Shown: piece by piece, positions 1-9,354 of the stretch
Layout of the letters: every line of letters starts with the position of its first letter
How positions within the stretch are numbered: the first letter of the stretch is position 1
Assembly: GCA_021927905.1 (NCBI GenBank)
Contig: BLLK01000057.1
Coordinates: 310,001-374,000 of the forward strand
Reading direction: 5' to 3'
Length of the DNA: 64,000 nt
Source: Chaetoceros tenuissimus
Taxonomy: Eukaryota > Bacillariophyta > Thalassiosirophyceae > Chaetocerotales > Chaetocerotaceae
The notes under the pieces: model-generated
Seen by the model: only the letters and a program-made list of their open reading frames with translations
The model's database searches: none
Told to the model about the DNA's origin: nothing
Translations under genes and position numbers: made by a program

Positions 1-314
1 GAAGAAATAAGCGCAGTAGCTAGAATAGGCAGTAAATTATTTAGTACTTACCCTTGCATATCACAAGTAGCGATTGTACCAATGGCATATAAAACTTGAC
101 CTTTCGGAGCTACAAACGTAGTTAAACTTGATGCAAATGACATGATAATATCATATACACAAAAACCAAAAATAATTCGCCGAACCGCCTTTCTTGAAAG
201 TCCTGCTTTACTTCTCAGTATTGAGATCATGAGAACGCCAGAAGAGATGAGCGATAACGCTCCGGTTATAATGGGTGAGAAAATGAGGGCTTTTTGTTGA
301 TTTATGGTATACAT
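1..314 (-). CDS. 7TM receptor (cAMP-receptor/GPCR157-like), first exon only
   Basis: Only the first coding exon (52-314, ATG at 314) and the start of an intron (donor GTAAGT at 51) are in the window; the rest lies to the left. The 87 codons hold a first membrane segment, a short loop rich in Arg/Lys, a second membrane segment and the start of a third ending in a Cys followed by Gln-Gly. Exon 1 of the complete receptor at 59889-61798 aligns along its whole length and stops in the same codon phase, which fixes both the start and the splice site. The frame is open upstream to 557, so a longer amino end cannot be excluded, but the paralogue starts at the equivalent Met. Family: seven-helix receptors related to the Dictyostelium cAMP-receptor class, presumed G-protein coupled; the ligand is unknown. 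Confidence 0.7.
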
Positions 315-790
315 GTTCCTTGAAATAGAATTACAGATGCATAAACCCGTATGTGTTAACTTGTTTTTTATGAATGATTCGATGCCATCTCTTGTCTTGA
401 AGTTCACGTTGGAAACAAAAAAGACGTGGCTTCCTTGAAGTTCAAGTTCAAGTTGAAAACAAAACAGATGTTTTCCGGTCAGAATCGAATCGTGGCAGAA
501 AAGATTCCTAAGGCTTCTCAGCTTGAGTAAGTTGAAGTGGGGGCTTCTCTTTGTCATGTTTTAGTCGTAAGTACGTACAAAAAGATTTTTAAGAGGACGT
601 CATTGTAAAACGTTTATAAACTCGCAAGTCGTAACGCAGCAACTAGATAGCGATTTCACCTTTTCATTTATATTCACAAATAGAATATATATAAATATAT
701 ATATTGTATTCTACTCGTACACAATAATTCTAATTTCCACATAGGGCACCATCACCAGTAGGAGCGAAGAGGGAAATATATAGAAGAATA
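315..790. other. intergenic, divergent promoters
   Basis: This lies between the left 7TM receptor (minus) and the DOMON-cytochrome b561 gene (plus), so it should contain both promoters. An AT-rich run near 675-710 (alternating TATA) lies about 90 bases before the plus-strand start codon. I see no RNA gene or repeat here. Confidence 0.4.
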
Positions 791-2017
791 ATGAAGGTTC
801 CTCTAGTATCAGTAGTGAAGCTACTTTTGCTACAGTTGTGTCAAGTTACAAATGCAGCCACTCAAATATGTTCAACTGACACACCATTCTCAAAAGTAAC
901 TGTACAATCTGCACCACTTGTGACTATATCTTACAAATCTTCTGAAACACATTTGCATATATTGATTGAATCAGCTACCAAATCTTGGATAGGGTTCGGT
1001 TATTCTCCATCAGGAATAATGTTGAATACTGATGCTGTAATCGGTCTGGAGAGTGGTGTACATCTTTATTCCTTACCGGAGAGTTACATGGCTCCCATGG
1101 GAGTTACGAAATTAGGCGACGAGTTTCAAACTTTGACCGAAAAGAGTTTTACAGTATCCGATGGAGATGTTAAATCTACTCTAGAATTTATTCTACCGCT
1201 TGAAAATCGGAATGATGCGATTGTGAATAATGGTGTGAGTAAATTCATTTATGCCATTGGAAATGATGATGTGACGAATAGCTTTGGCGTTCATAAATTG
1301 CGAGGTGAAGTAGATTTAACATTGAGTCCTTGTCAAGCCTTTGAGGAGAGAGAAGATATTGATTATTCAGTCATGAATCAGAAACGATTGCTCAAGATTC
1401 ATGGACTTTTGGCAGCAGCTGCGTTTGGAGTATTGATGCCATTGGCGATTGCAGCATCGATTTTTAGAAAATATCTTCGGAAAGAGATGAAGTCTAAGCA
1501 ATTGTGGTTTTGGATTCATTACAGTCTCAATGTGTTGAGTTTTCTGTTGGTGATTGTGTTGTTTGCATTGGCGATTCGAGCCAGGAATTATTCAAGTATT
1601 GGTCATTTCTCAAAAGTACATGATCAACTTGGACTAGCAATCTTGATTCTAGTAACAATTCAAGTGCTTGCCGGTATCTTTCGGCCGAGTGTAGAACAGC
1701 ATCAGTCACAAAAGGTGGAAGATGAGGTATCGGTAGATGAATTTGTCGATCATAGTGGAAGAGATGAGCATGGAAATAAATTACCATATGGATCTAATAT
1801 CTTACGGCGTAAGAAATGGGCTAGAATGCATAGAGTAGGCGGGATTTTCATATTGTTCATGCTCGCATATCAGTTCTATGCTGGTATTGAGGCCTACAAG
1901 ACATTGTTTCTAGTAGATGGGAAAGTTTCTTTTATCTTTTATTGGATATGGATGGGATTAGGCTTTGCCTTTTTGTTGATTTTCATTTCTTTAAATATTT
2001 GGAAGGCGCCGCATTAG
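791..2017 (+). CDS. DOMON domain-cytochrome b561 membrane protein
   Basis: 408 aa, no intron. Residues 1-22 form a signal peptide ending in NA. Residues ~25-180 form a DOMON domain (a haem- or sugar-binding beta-sandwich exposed outside the cytosol), containing the typical WIGFGYSPSG stretch. From ~200 there are five to six membrane helices of cytochrome b561 type. Four His that would ligate two b haems stand at 204 (KIHG), 243 (WIHY), 277 (KVHDQLG) and 347 (RMHRVGG). Proteins of this build pass electrons across a membrane, for example as ferric or monodehydroascorbate reductases; the substrate here is not readable from sequence. The hydrophilic loop at ~300-335, between the third and fourth His, is acidic. 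Domain order and all four His are intact, so the gene looks functional. Confidence 0.88.
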   Translation: MKVPLVSVVKLLLLQLCQVTNAATQICSTDTPFSKVTVQSAPLVTISYKSSETHLHILIESATKSWIGFGYSPSGIMLNTDAVIGLESGVHLYSLPESYMAPMGVTKLGDEFQTLTEKSFTVSDGDVKSTLEFILPLENRNDAIVNNGVSKFIYAIGNDDVTNSFGVHKLRGEVDLTLSPCQAFEEREDIDYSVMNQKRLLKIHGLLAAAAFGVLMPLAIAASIFRKYLRKEMKSKQLWFWIHYSLNVLSFLLVIVLFALAIRARNYSSIGHFSKVHDQLGLAILILVTIQVLAGIFRPSVEQHQSQKVEDEVSVDEFVDHSGRDEHGNKLPYGSNILRRKKWARMHRVGGIFILFMLAYQFYAGIEAYKTLFLVDGKVSFIFYWIWMGLGFAFLLIFISLNIWKAPH

Positions 2018-2393
2018 CTAGCTGAAGAAGGTCATTGTTAGATTGAATCTCGTTGGATATCGAAAATCACCAAAAAGTAGCCCAGCACGTAAGCATTTCT
2101 CATGTAACAACAAAAAGCAGTCAAATTGTAGAGATCTTATGCCATGATGGTAGTAGTAGTAATGTTTTATTTCTCTTGCTTTTTATAAAGGAGACTACTT
2201 CTTTTGGATGCAGTTTTTTATTAATAGTCTATCAATCATTTTCAAATTTACATTACCCCAACTTGTTTATAGAACGTGACCTCCTAACTCAAATTGTTTC
2301 TTTAATAAATTGAGATCACAAGAATGAGATCTGTTTGGTCCCTGCGAACGTTTTGACAGTTATCTTGAGCCCAGAAGCCCCTGTATTTGTGAA
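2018..2393. other. intergenic before block A
   Basis: There is no supportable gene. Near 2310-2360 it holds a diverged copy of a short stretch (TTGAGATCACAAGA...GTCCCTG...TTTTGACAG) that recurs just inside the block boundary at 2399-2450 and again at 19612-19660. The duplicated block A begins at about 2394. Confidence 0.4.
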
Positions 2394-2476
2394 AAAGTTG
2401 AGATCACAAGAAGAGATCCGTTGGGTCCCTGTGCACAGATGTTTTGACAGCCGACAGATTTAAGCCATAGCCATCA

Positions 2477-2508
2477 TTGGAAGCCATTGGAAGCCGCTGG
2501 AACACACA
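2477..2508 (+). promoter_or_regulatory. triple 10-bp TGGAAGCC promoter motif, LRR1A
   Basis: Three tandem decamers, TTGGAAGCCA / TTGGAAGCCG / CTGGAACACA, lie ~90 bases before the LRR1A start codon. The same triplet precedes all five SCC3-linked LRR genes at 90-130 bases. The 10-bp spacing would put three factor contacts on one face of the helix. Confidence 0.55.
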
Positions 2509-2595
2509 TAGATTTCACATCTCATCACCTTCTATCCCGTTTGATTATTCTTTTCCCATAAAAAATCAAAACACGGAAAGAAGACATCAATCATA

Positions 2596-3405
2596 ATGAG
2601 AGTTCAGACGGAAGAATGGCGGCGGTTTATTCCAGGAGTCAGAAATTATAAAGGAAAGAAGACTTATTTTTACAACGGAGAGAAACTATGGGATGTTGAG
2701 ACTAAAAAGTATTTAATCTATGATCAAGAAGAAAGAGATACATGGGAAGTTTTAATTGTACTTCCCGGAGTTGAAGTTATTCCTGAACGTACTTTCTTTT
2801 GTTGTAAGAATCTCAAGACAGTGATTATGGCTGATACAGTCAAGAGAATTGAAGAGAGTGTTTTTGGTGGTTGCGGCAGTCTTGTGTTTGTAAAACTATC
2901 AAGAAATCTGGAGTACATTGGAATTGAAGCATTCTATTACTGCGAATCGCTTCCTTCGATCTTTATTCCGTCATCATGTAGAGAGATTGATGACTATGCA
3001 TTTGTGGATTGTATTAATTTGGTCATCTTTAGTGTTCCTCAACATACTCAACTTGGAGAATGTGTGATTGCTGATACGGCATTGATCTACGATTCTCACT
3101 TTGAAACAGATGGACATGGTTATTACGATGATAATGAAGGTGATAATGAGGAAGTCAACGAGTGGATACAAAATATTAATCAAAATGAGGAATTTGCTCT
3201 CCATCGCGAATGTGCATCGTATGAACCGTCCGAAGATGTCATCTATGGAGCATTAAAGGAACGAGGTCTTTCTTCTTTTACTGTGGAGAACAAAATCGGA
3301 ATTACAGCTTCACGGTATTTAGATGAGAATCCTTTCTCTGACATTAGAGAACAGAACTTGATCAACAGGCTTGTGCTTGATATGATGGGCGAAATCATTC
3401 CTTAG
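2596..3405 (+). CDS. BspA-like leucine-rich-repeat protein (LRR1A)
   Basis: 269 aa, single exon, no signal peptide or membrane helix, so probably cytosolic or nuclear. Residues 1-20 (MRVQTEEWRRFIPGVRNYKG) are an invariant opening in this family, followed by a short strand-rich region to ~50. Residues ~50-150 carry about four BspA/LRR_5-type repeats with the pattern ...I..(A/S)F..C.SL.....L...L..IG...F..C. Residues ~185-269 form a conserved helical tail (ECASYEPSED...GITASRYLDENPFSDI...DMMGE) shared by all paralogues here. LRR_5 proteins bind other proteins; the partner and job of this family are unknown. It is nearly identical to LRR1B, differing by two residues near 178. Confidence 0.85.
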   Translation: MRVQTEEWRRFIPGVRNYKGKKTYFYNGEKLWDVETKKYLIYDQEERDTWEVLIVLPGVEVIPERTFFCCKNLKTVIMADTVKRIEESVFGGCGSLVFVKLSRNLEYIGIEAFYYCESLPSIFIPSSCREIDDYAFVDCINLVIFSVPQHTQLGECVIADTALIYDSHFETDGHGYYDDNEGDNEEVNEWIQNINQNEEFALHRECASYEPSEDVIYGALKERGLSSFTVENKIGITASRYLDENPFSDIREQNLINRLVLDMMGEIIP

Positions 3406-3635
3406 AATGACAAGATACTTTAATAATTATAACGATATCATTAACTTTATTGATCTGTAGAACCTTTGTAGCTTTTACATTACTACTACTTTTAGACTAA
3501 CTCTAGAATGAATTTGATTTACTTATACTTTTTCAATATCTATTTTACTTCATAATACACCTACGACAAATTATGCACCATAAATCGCCTTCCAATATTC
3601 CGCAGAAAAATTATTCCCCAGTAATACCTTCCTAC

Positions 3636-4269
3636 TTACTTGTGTGGAGATTCGAGGCTCTCTTCATCCTTGCTTGCCGACTCAAGACAACCTTCTTCCC
3701 CCGTGTACTTGACTGCAGCAACACTTTGACTTCTTGAGTATGTAGTTGCAGATGCAATGCTAGACTCTGCAACACTATACTTACTACGTCCAGATCTCAT
3801 GGTGCCTGGACTGTGGCTGCCATCAGATACCATGCTCTCGTCATCTTCTTCACTTCTTCCAGATACAAGACTTTCATCATACCTGCTTCTTTTGGAAATG
3901 GGACTTTCCAGGCTTTCATCAAATCTACTACGTTTTGTAGAGAACTACGAACTGATGACATACGCGAACGAATACTGCCTTCACTACTTGCGCGTGAACG
4001 TCTTGCAGCTGAAGTAGCTCCAGTAGATGTCGCTGGAGTGACTTGAGAGGAGAGGTCATGTACATCATCTCTACTTTCGTCAGATTCATCATCTTCACCG
4101 CCACTTACACGAGTTGCTGGAGTTCTTGAGCTTGTAGTACCAGTCTGATAGGATGCAACAGTAGATGCTCCTTCTGCTAGAACTCGTGATGGTCCAAGTC
4201 CCAACTCCTTGCGAAAGTCTTCCAAAGCAGCTAAATCATCCTCGTGAACCTCTAACCTCTTCATGTTTT
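3636..4269 (-). pseudogene. SCC3 cohesin tail fragment (block A)
   Basis: This is a truncated, frameshifted copy of the last ~230 codons of the SCC3 gene at 27681-32392, including its stop and 3' flank. The recognisable peptides run from HEDDLAALEDFRKELG through the Ser/Arg-rich tail to SLESPHK. Compared with the parent it lacks ~60 bp in the middle (near 3935), shifting the frame, and has a 2-bp loss near 4253. Homology stops abruptly at 4269, the equivalent of parent position 28380, only 17 bases from the stop codon of the neighbouring glycosyltransferase. It was copied together with the adjacent LRR gene and is not expected to make cohesin subunit. Confidence 0.85.
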
Positions 4270-4286
4270 CGAGATTTCTACACTTT

Positions 4287-5807
4287 TCAAACTTGTACAT
4301 AGTTCATACTTTTTTCTGTCGAATCAATTGAACTCTCTTTCCATATCTGTTCCCAATTTGAATCGCCTCGATCCAATTCTTTCACATATGATGAAAGAAT
4401 ATCCAACAGATCATCTGCCATGCGTTCTAATGTAAAATGATTCCTGCACCACTCATGCGCATTGGAAATGATTTGCTTTACCGTATCTTTGTTTTTCTCG
4501 TCTACAGCAAACTTCACATGTTTTTCCAATGTATCTGAGTCAGCTGGTATGTAATGTATCCAGGGAATCAAAGTCTCTGCAGAATTGTATTCCAGTGCAG
4601 ATGGTTGAAACTTTACAACCACGGAATTCATACAAAGGAGTCTTTGGAAACGACCGGACCAGCCATTACCATCAATGTCAATAATTGCTTTATACTTTTG
4701 GAAATCCTCAAATGGCATGTGAAATTCTTTTGTTTTCTTATTAGCTATTTCAGCATCTATAAGAAAGGATTGTTCAGTGTTTCCATCCGCAGTCCTCCTG
4801 GTCACAACTGTTGTATTTTTTGCGTACTGTACCAACCATTTTCGATTGAACTTTCGTGGTGGGTTATGTGTCCCTCTCCAAACAGCAGCATTAGCTTTAC
4901 TTTCCCATGGGTATTCATTTGCTGATCTATCAAAGTATTCGTCCCATTCAGAACTGTTTTGTTTTGCTTGCCGTATAGCAAGGTAATTAGGGACTGAAAA
5001 AGTAAAATTACAATTCACTTTCATCGCCAGTGAGAATATCGGTATGATACCAACCTTTCTAAAGGTATGATTGTACACTGGATTTGAGATTGGGTTGTAG
5101 TCTGTACTACACCAATTCCAATCTGAGACCTCAAACAGTACTGGAATTTCCATACCTTTGCGAAACACTTGATACAACCGTGTATGGTCATCAACTCTAC
5201 CGGTAGATACTTTTTGAATATGAAGATTAAGCCGATTCTCAAGTGAAGTTCTTATGAACTTGAGAATAGGATGAACTCTATCTTTGTAAAAATGATTCCA
5301 GATACTATGCTTCTTCATGGCAGCAAGAGAGTATCGAACTTTAATCAAATTATTTTGAGGATTGTACTTCAACATCATGGGAAGTAACGGAAAATGGTCA
5401 ATGTTGAAGTTCCCTTTGGATTGAAGACCATGAGTAGCAAACCATTTCAAGTATGATATTACAGAGTTGATATTGATTCCTTCTGGATCATCCCACTTGT
5501 AAAAATTGTATTTTTGATGAATGGAATGAGATATGTTTACTTTTGACAATAAGTCCCCTTTCGTTCTGTCTACGTTTACTTTCAAGAGCACCTCTGCATT
5601 GATGCTATTACTCTGATTTGTAATTTCACGATCAGCAATACTCTCTTTAAAATTATTTATGATCTGCTTGGTTGAGAAGATGAATGCTGACGAAGAAGTC
5701 AATATCGGCACGACCAGGAGTATGGCAGCAGCTGGTGCAAGTACAAATATTCTTGATAGTAATCTTCGCCCTCTTCTATTGCTAGATTCATTTCTGCCAC
5801 GGTTCAT
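4287..5807 (-). CDS. GT90 (CAP10/POGLUT-like) glycosyltransferase, copy A
   Basis: 506 aa, single exon. A basic start followed by a hydrophobic stretch (~20-45) gives a type II signal anchor, so the catalytic part should face the Golgi/ER lumen. The carboxyl half has the hallmarks of family GT90 (CAP10/KDELC/POGLUT): WRGTHNPPRKFNRKWLV near 320, then KYKAIIDIDGNGWSGRF with the invariant DxxGNxxSxR core, and a final helical segment around EWCRNHFTLERMADDLLDIL. Such enzymes transfer xylose or glucose to protein or polysaccharide acceptors; the acceptor here is unknown. Its stop codon lies 17 bp from the SCC3 relic on the same strand, so the transcript probably ends in sequence donated by SCC3. 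It is head-to-head with LRR2A. Copy B (21499-23016) is ~95% identical. Confidence 0.85.
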   Translation of the reverse strand: MNRGRNESSNRRGRRLLSRIFVLAPAAAILLVVPILTSSSAFIFSTKQIINNFKESIADREITNQSNSINAEVLLKVNVDRTKGDLLSKVNISHSIHQKYNFYKWDDPEGININSVISYLKWFATHGLQSKGNFNIDHFPLLPMMLKYNPQNNLIKVRYSLAAMKKHSIWNHFYKDRVHPILKFIRTSLENRLNLHIQKVSTGRVDDHTRLYQVFRKGMEIPVLFEVSDWNWCSTDYNPISNPVYNHTFRKVGIIPIFSLAMKVNCNFTFSVPNYLAIRQAKQNSSEWDEYFDRSANEYPWESKANAAVWRGTHNPPRKFNRKWLVQYAKNTTVVTRRTADGNTEQSFLIDAEIANKKTKEFHMPFEDFQKYKAIIDIDGNGWSGRFQRLLCMNSVVVKFQPSALEYNSAETLIPWIHYIPADSDTLEKHVKFAVDEKNKDTVKQIISNAHEWCRNHFTLERMADDLLDILSSYVKELDRGDSNWEQIWKESSIDSTEKSMNYVQV

Positions 5808-6365
5808 GTCGTTTGAATTTAAATATTCTTGGCGATCATATATAATCTATTCATTAACATTAATGTTGTTCCTACGTAGTGAAGTGAGAGAGTGAGAGAT
5901 AGGGGGAAACCTTTGCTCCTTTTTGTTTTGATGTGCACGGTGAGAGGCGCAGGTGTTGGCTGTGCTGCGTACGTATCTTCATACGGATCTGGATTTCTGA
6001 TCATGAGAACCCTAACCATTGACGTTACCTATGACGTTACTGAAAAGTAAATCTTCATATATTTACAGTATTTTTTCTCCATTTCATAGTCACTAGCTAC
6101 AAGATATATACCCTATAACTCGTCGATCCTCTTCGAATGGATCAAATAGCAGCTCACGAGAGATTCGTCCGTACATGAAAACAAAAAGCCAATGTCGAAA
6201 AAGTTGGGTTTCTTTCTCCTCAGAACCATTTGGAAGCCATTGGAAGCCAATGGAACGCACACAGAGCTTTGGTAAAAATAAGATTTTCATCAGCATTTTT
6301 CTCATAATAATCAATTTAAGCAATAACTATTGAAGCAAGGCAATACAGTAGAAGCAAAAGCAGAT
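5808..6365. promoter_or_regulatory. divergent promoter, GT90-A / LRR2A
   Basis: The ~560-bp divergent region between the glycosyltransferase and LRR2A holds, at 6001-6040, ACCCTAACC followed by two close TGACGTTA sites 14 bp apart (a bZIP/CRE-type core), and at 6230-6261 the triple TGGAAGCC motif. Both occur at similar distances upstream of LRR2B and LRR3. Confidence 0.45.
6230..6261 (+). promoter_or_regulatory. triple 10-bp TGGAAGCC promoter motif, LRR2A
   Basis: Decamers TTGGAAGCCA / TTGGAAGCCA / ATGGAACGCA, ~105 bases before the start codon. This matches the motif before LRR1A, LRR1B, LRR2B and LRR3 while surrounding bases differ. Confidence 0.55.
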
Positions 6366-7166
6366 ATGAGGGTCCAAACGGAAGAGTGGCGTCGCTTCAT
6401 TACTGGAGTACGAATGTACAAAGGCAAAAAGAGGTTCTTTTACAATGGAGATCAGCTATGGGATGATGATAGAAATAATATAGTAATTTACGATAGAGAC
6501 GAGCGAGAGTCTTGGGAAGTTATCATCGTATTGCCTGGAGTTCGAGAGATTACTTATAATACTTTTAGAAATTGTACAAATGTCAAGATTGTTATTATGG
6601 CCGATACAGTCAAGAGAATTGAAAGGTGGGCTTTCGAGGGTTGCAAAAGTCTAATGTTTGTTCGACTCTCAAGAAATATTGAATACATTGGAGTGAGGAC
6701 ACTCGCTTACTGTAAATCTCTAACTTCGATCTACATTTCAGAATCTTGTAGAGAGATTGGTTGGGGTGCATTTTACGGATGTAAGAAGTTGATAATCTTG
6801 AGTGTTCCCCAACACACTTCCCTAGGTAATTTTCTTATTGATGATTCGGATTTGTTATCAGAGTTGAATATTCCGGATTTGTTATCAGAGTTGAATATTC
6901 CGAATCATGAGAAAGTCAATTCGTGGATTAAATCAATAAATAAAGAAGAAGAATTTGAACTTCACCTTGAATGTGCATCCTATGGACCTTCAGGAGAAGT
7001 CATCTGTAGTATATTAAAGGAACAAGGTCTTTCCTATTTCCATGAGGAAAACAAAATTGGGATTACAGCTTTTCAATATTTAAAAGCGAATCCATTTTTT
7101 GAAATAGAAGAACAGCACTTGATCAACAAATTTGTGCTTGGCATGATTGGCGAAACCATTACTTAA
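6366..7166 (+). CDS. BspA-like LRR protein (LRR2A)
   Basis: 266 aa from the ATG at 6366, chosen because MRVQTEEWRR is the family's fixed start; the frame is open upstream but has no other ATG at a comparable place. It has the same layout as LRR1A: conserved opening, LRR_5 repeats at ~50-150, and the conserved tail at ~185-266. A 27-bp tandem duplication inside the gene gives two copies of DLLSELNIP (~residues 159-180), a spot where the other paralogues have a variable acidic loop. No signal peptide is seen. It lies on the opposite strand to the glycosyltransferase and shares a promoter region with it. Copy B differs at about ten residues. Confidence 0.85.
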   Translation: MRVQTEEWRRFITGVRMYKGKKRFFYNGDQLWDDDRNNIVIYDRDERESWEVIIVLPGVREITYNTFRNCTNVKIVIMADTVKRIERWAFEGCKSLMFVRLSRNIEYIGVRTLAYCKSLTSIYISESCREIGWGAFYGCKKLIILSVPQHTSLGNFLIDDSDLLSELNIPDLLSELNIPNHEKVNSWIKSINKEEEFELHLECASYGPSGEVICSILKEQGLSYFHEENKIGITAFQYLKANPFFEIEEQHLINKFVLGMIGETIT

Positions 7167-8865
7167 TTAGTTGACAAGAAGTACTTTGATAATATGAAAA
7201 CAATATCATTAACTTCACTTCTAAACGATATTGTCAGCCTAGTCTAAATATAAATATTTCACTTTGATTTACTTCTTCTTATACTTTTTCAATATCTTCA
7301 ACTACCTCCCAAATCTTCAACATATGACTCATTCTCTAGTCGTGCTACTACTCAAATCTCCCTTACTTTGCTTGGTACTATTTTTTTGAAATATAATGTA
7401 TTATTTCCAGATGCTAGGCTTCACTCGGTCGCAACATTAACTTACTACGCCCAGACCACATGATTCTTGGACTATGGCTACCAACTGATATTACGATTTC
7501 ATCATCTTCTCCCGCTTCTTCCAAACATTTTAATTGTATCTGCTTCTATTCAAAATTGGATTTTCCAAAACTCATTACTAATTCCAAAATTTGAGAAGAA
7601 TCGAGATTCCGACTCGACATTCCCGGATGAAGAATGAGATTTGGAGTCTGAACTCATCATTCCCGGATGTCATTAATGTTGCTTGGTTCTAGTAGTTGAG
7701 TGAGAGTTTATGCACCGCACAAAGAGTGGAAAGCAAACTTTTGCTCCTTTTTTTGCTTTGTCGCCATGTTCGCGGGTGAGATTGTTCAGATTCCAAATGC
7801 TTCATAAGGTAGGGCTCTTCGACGGAATTACACACAATCAAGAAGAATTAGCAAGAATTAAGAGTAGATATATATAAATAGATATATTACAAAAAAGTAA
7901 TTTGATCAACATTGTTTACATAGTAGGTTTTTCACATGTACATGTCAGGATTAATCTTTTTCAATTTTTTCTAGGAGTTAGAAAAGTGACCAAAAAATGA
8001 CATATTTCGACAATTCGACATACCAATCAACGCACCCAGTGAGTGTTCTTGAACGGTGTATCAAGGTTCAATCATCAATCACCATTGGAAGCAACGGCGG
8101 AGGTTCAAAGTTGGAAATTTGCAAGTTTGTCGTAGGATAGTGTCAATGTCTTATATTTCTACGTGATTGACACCATTTGACACCGTACTTGCCCTGGTAT
8201 GTTTTTCTTATCCCGAACAGAAAGGTACGTATCTCCGCATTTCTGACTATGAGAACCCTAACCAGTGACATTACCTAAGACGTTATTACAGTATGATGGT
8301 AGATTGTATCTAATGGCAAGGTCAACCTGCCATAAGTAAGCTGCGATCAATGCTTCTTTTGTTGATTTCATCTCATAACCTCTATTTAAAAACTAATACA
8401 TTGCACATTTGTATTTTGGCTAAACTTAAAATCCTTTCAGAACGCACACTCATCAAGCAAAATTGAATCGTATCGATTCTTTTTGAACTCTTTCAGCAAC
8501 ATTCAAAGCCTAATTCCCATACGAAATGTATTGATTGTTATGTCTGTATGGTTGTTTGAATCGATTGCATTTCAATCAATGTTGATGTTGTGTACGTATG
8601 TACGTGGTGTTGCATATGAGTGATTCCCGTTTGAGTCCCAGGAACAAAAATTAGGTGGTTTTCCATCAAAATCTGAATAAACAAAGCCCTCTTGAATTTT
8701 TCCCAGATTTTTACCAATATCAGCAGAAAACAGTCTATTAGATAGGTATTTTACTTTAAGTGTACATATTGCCCAGCTCTCAATCAATTCAATTTTGGAT
8801 CGACCCAGTGATTTCATTCATACCATACATATTCCCTAGTGGTGCTGTTTTTTTACTTATGTGGA
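7167..8865. other. LRR2A 3' flank with decayed SCC3 tail and orphan promoter
   Basis: There is no intact gene. 7338-7545 is a strongly decayed copy of the SCC3 tail (minus-sense; compare the run around CAACA..AACTTACTACG with the parent). 7807-8227 is a 421-bp stretch absent from block B. 8251-8293 repeats the ACCCTAACC / double TGAC(G/A)TTA promoter segment seen upstream of LRR2A, but no LRR gene follows it. 8294-8865 shows nothing recognisable; the 81-codon open frame there has no support. Confidence 0.5.
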
Positions 8866-9033
8866 CAGGGTTCCAACCAATTTAATTGGTATTGCAATTT
8901 ATTGCAATAAATTGCCAATATTGGTTTGCAATAAGTATTGCAGATCCGTCAGACATTGCAATACGAATTGCTTGATGATCTCAACATATTGCAATTCATA
9001 TTGATGTGAGTTAGTCATGGATATTGATATCAT
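8866..9033 (+). mobile_element. solo terminal fragment of a hAT-type element
   Basis: It starts CAGGGTTCCAACCAAT and ends in GTTAGTCATGGATATTGA, the same order as the inverted complement of the right end of the complete element (12439 back to ~12285). It is therefore a single end of a related copy with its partner lost. No matching 8-bp duplication was found for its flank (TATGTGGA). Confidence 0.6.
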
Positions 9034-9200
9034 ATTTTAGCCTCTGGAGACTCGAGGCTCCCTTACTTTGCTTGGTACTACTTTTTGAATATGATGTATA
9101 AACTACTTTTAGACTAGTACTAAACAATCTAGAATGAACGGCTGCGATCACAATACACAATATCACAATTCTATAAGTTCTAGGCGAGGTATTTTTACTA
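9034..9200. repeat. fossil of LRR 3' flank and SCC3 tail
   Basis: The stretch GGAGACTCGAGGCTCCC...TTGCTTGG resembles the end of the SCC3 tail. The following ACTTTTAGACTAG...TCTAGAATGAA resembles the 3' flank of the LRR1 and LRR3 genes. It indicates a further, mostly erased copy of the LRR-SCC3 junction. Confidence 0.45.
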
Positions 9201-9354
9201 CTCTGAAGCAGGGTTGCAACCAATATGATTGCTACAAATAAAAATATATAGAATATGACCAATACATATTGCTTTCTACAGCGTATCAACAATCCTTCAC
9301 TTAGTGAGCAATACGTATTGCAATACAATACTGCAATATATTGTAATATTGTTA

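Larger units (their letters stand above)
2394..8293. repeat. segmental duplication, block A
   Basis: This block matches 19607-24945 (block B) in gene order and orientation: LRR gene, SCC3 tail relic, GT90 glycosyltransferase on the minus strand, second LRR gene, older SCC3 tail relic, and a promoter-like segment with paired TGACGT sites. Block A is longer, partly because of a 421-bp stretch at 7807-8227 with no counterpart in B and about 110 extra bases near 7565-7680. Outside 2394 and 8293 the two loci share nothing obvious. Similarity is uneven: the first LRR genes are nearly identical, while the glycosyltransferases differ at about 24 residues. Confidence 0.85.

Noticed and set aside
2053-2313. 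86-codon plus-strand open frame after the DOMON gene
   Set aside because: It begins at TTG with no ATG, has no family features, and lies in AT-rich 3' flank.
3757-4046. Plus-strand frames over the SCC3 tail relics (also at 20968-21227)
   Set aside because: Reverse-frame shadows of the Ser-rich SCC3 tail.
8572-8817. 81-codon minus-strand frame
   Set aside because: No similarity to anything recognised and no support from the duplicated block.
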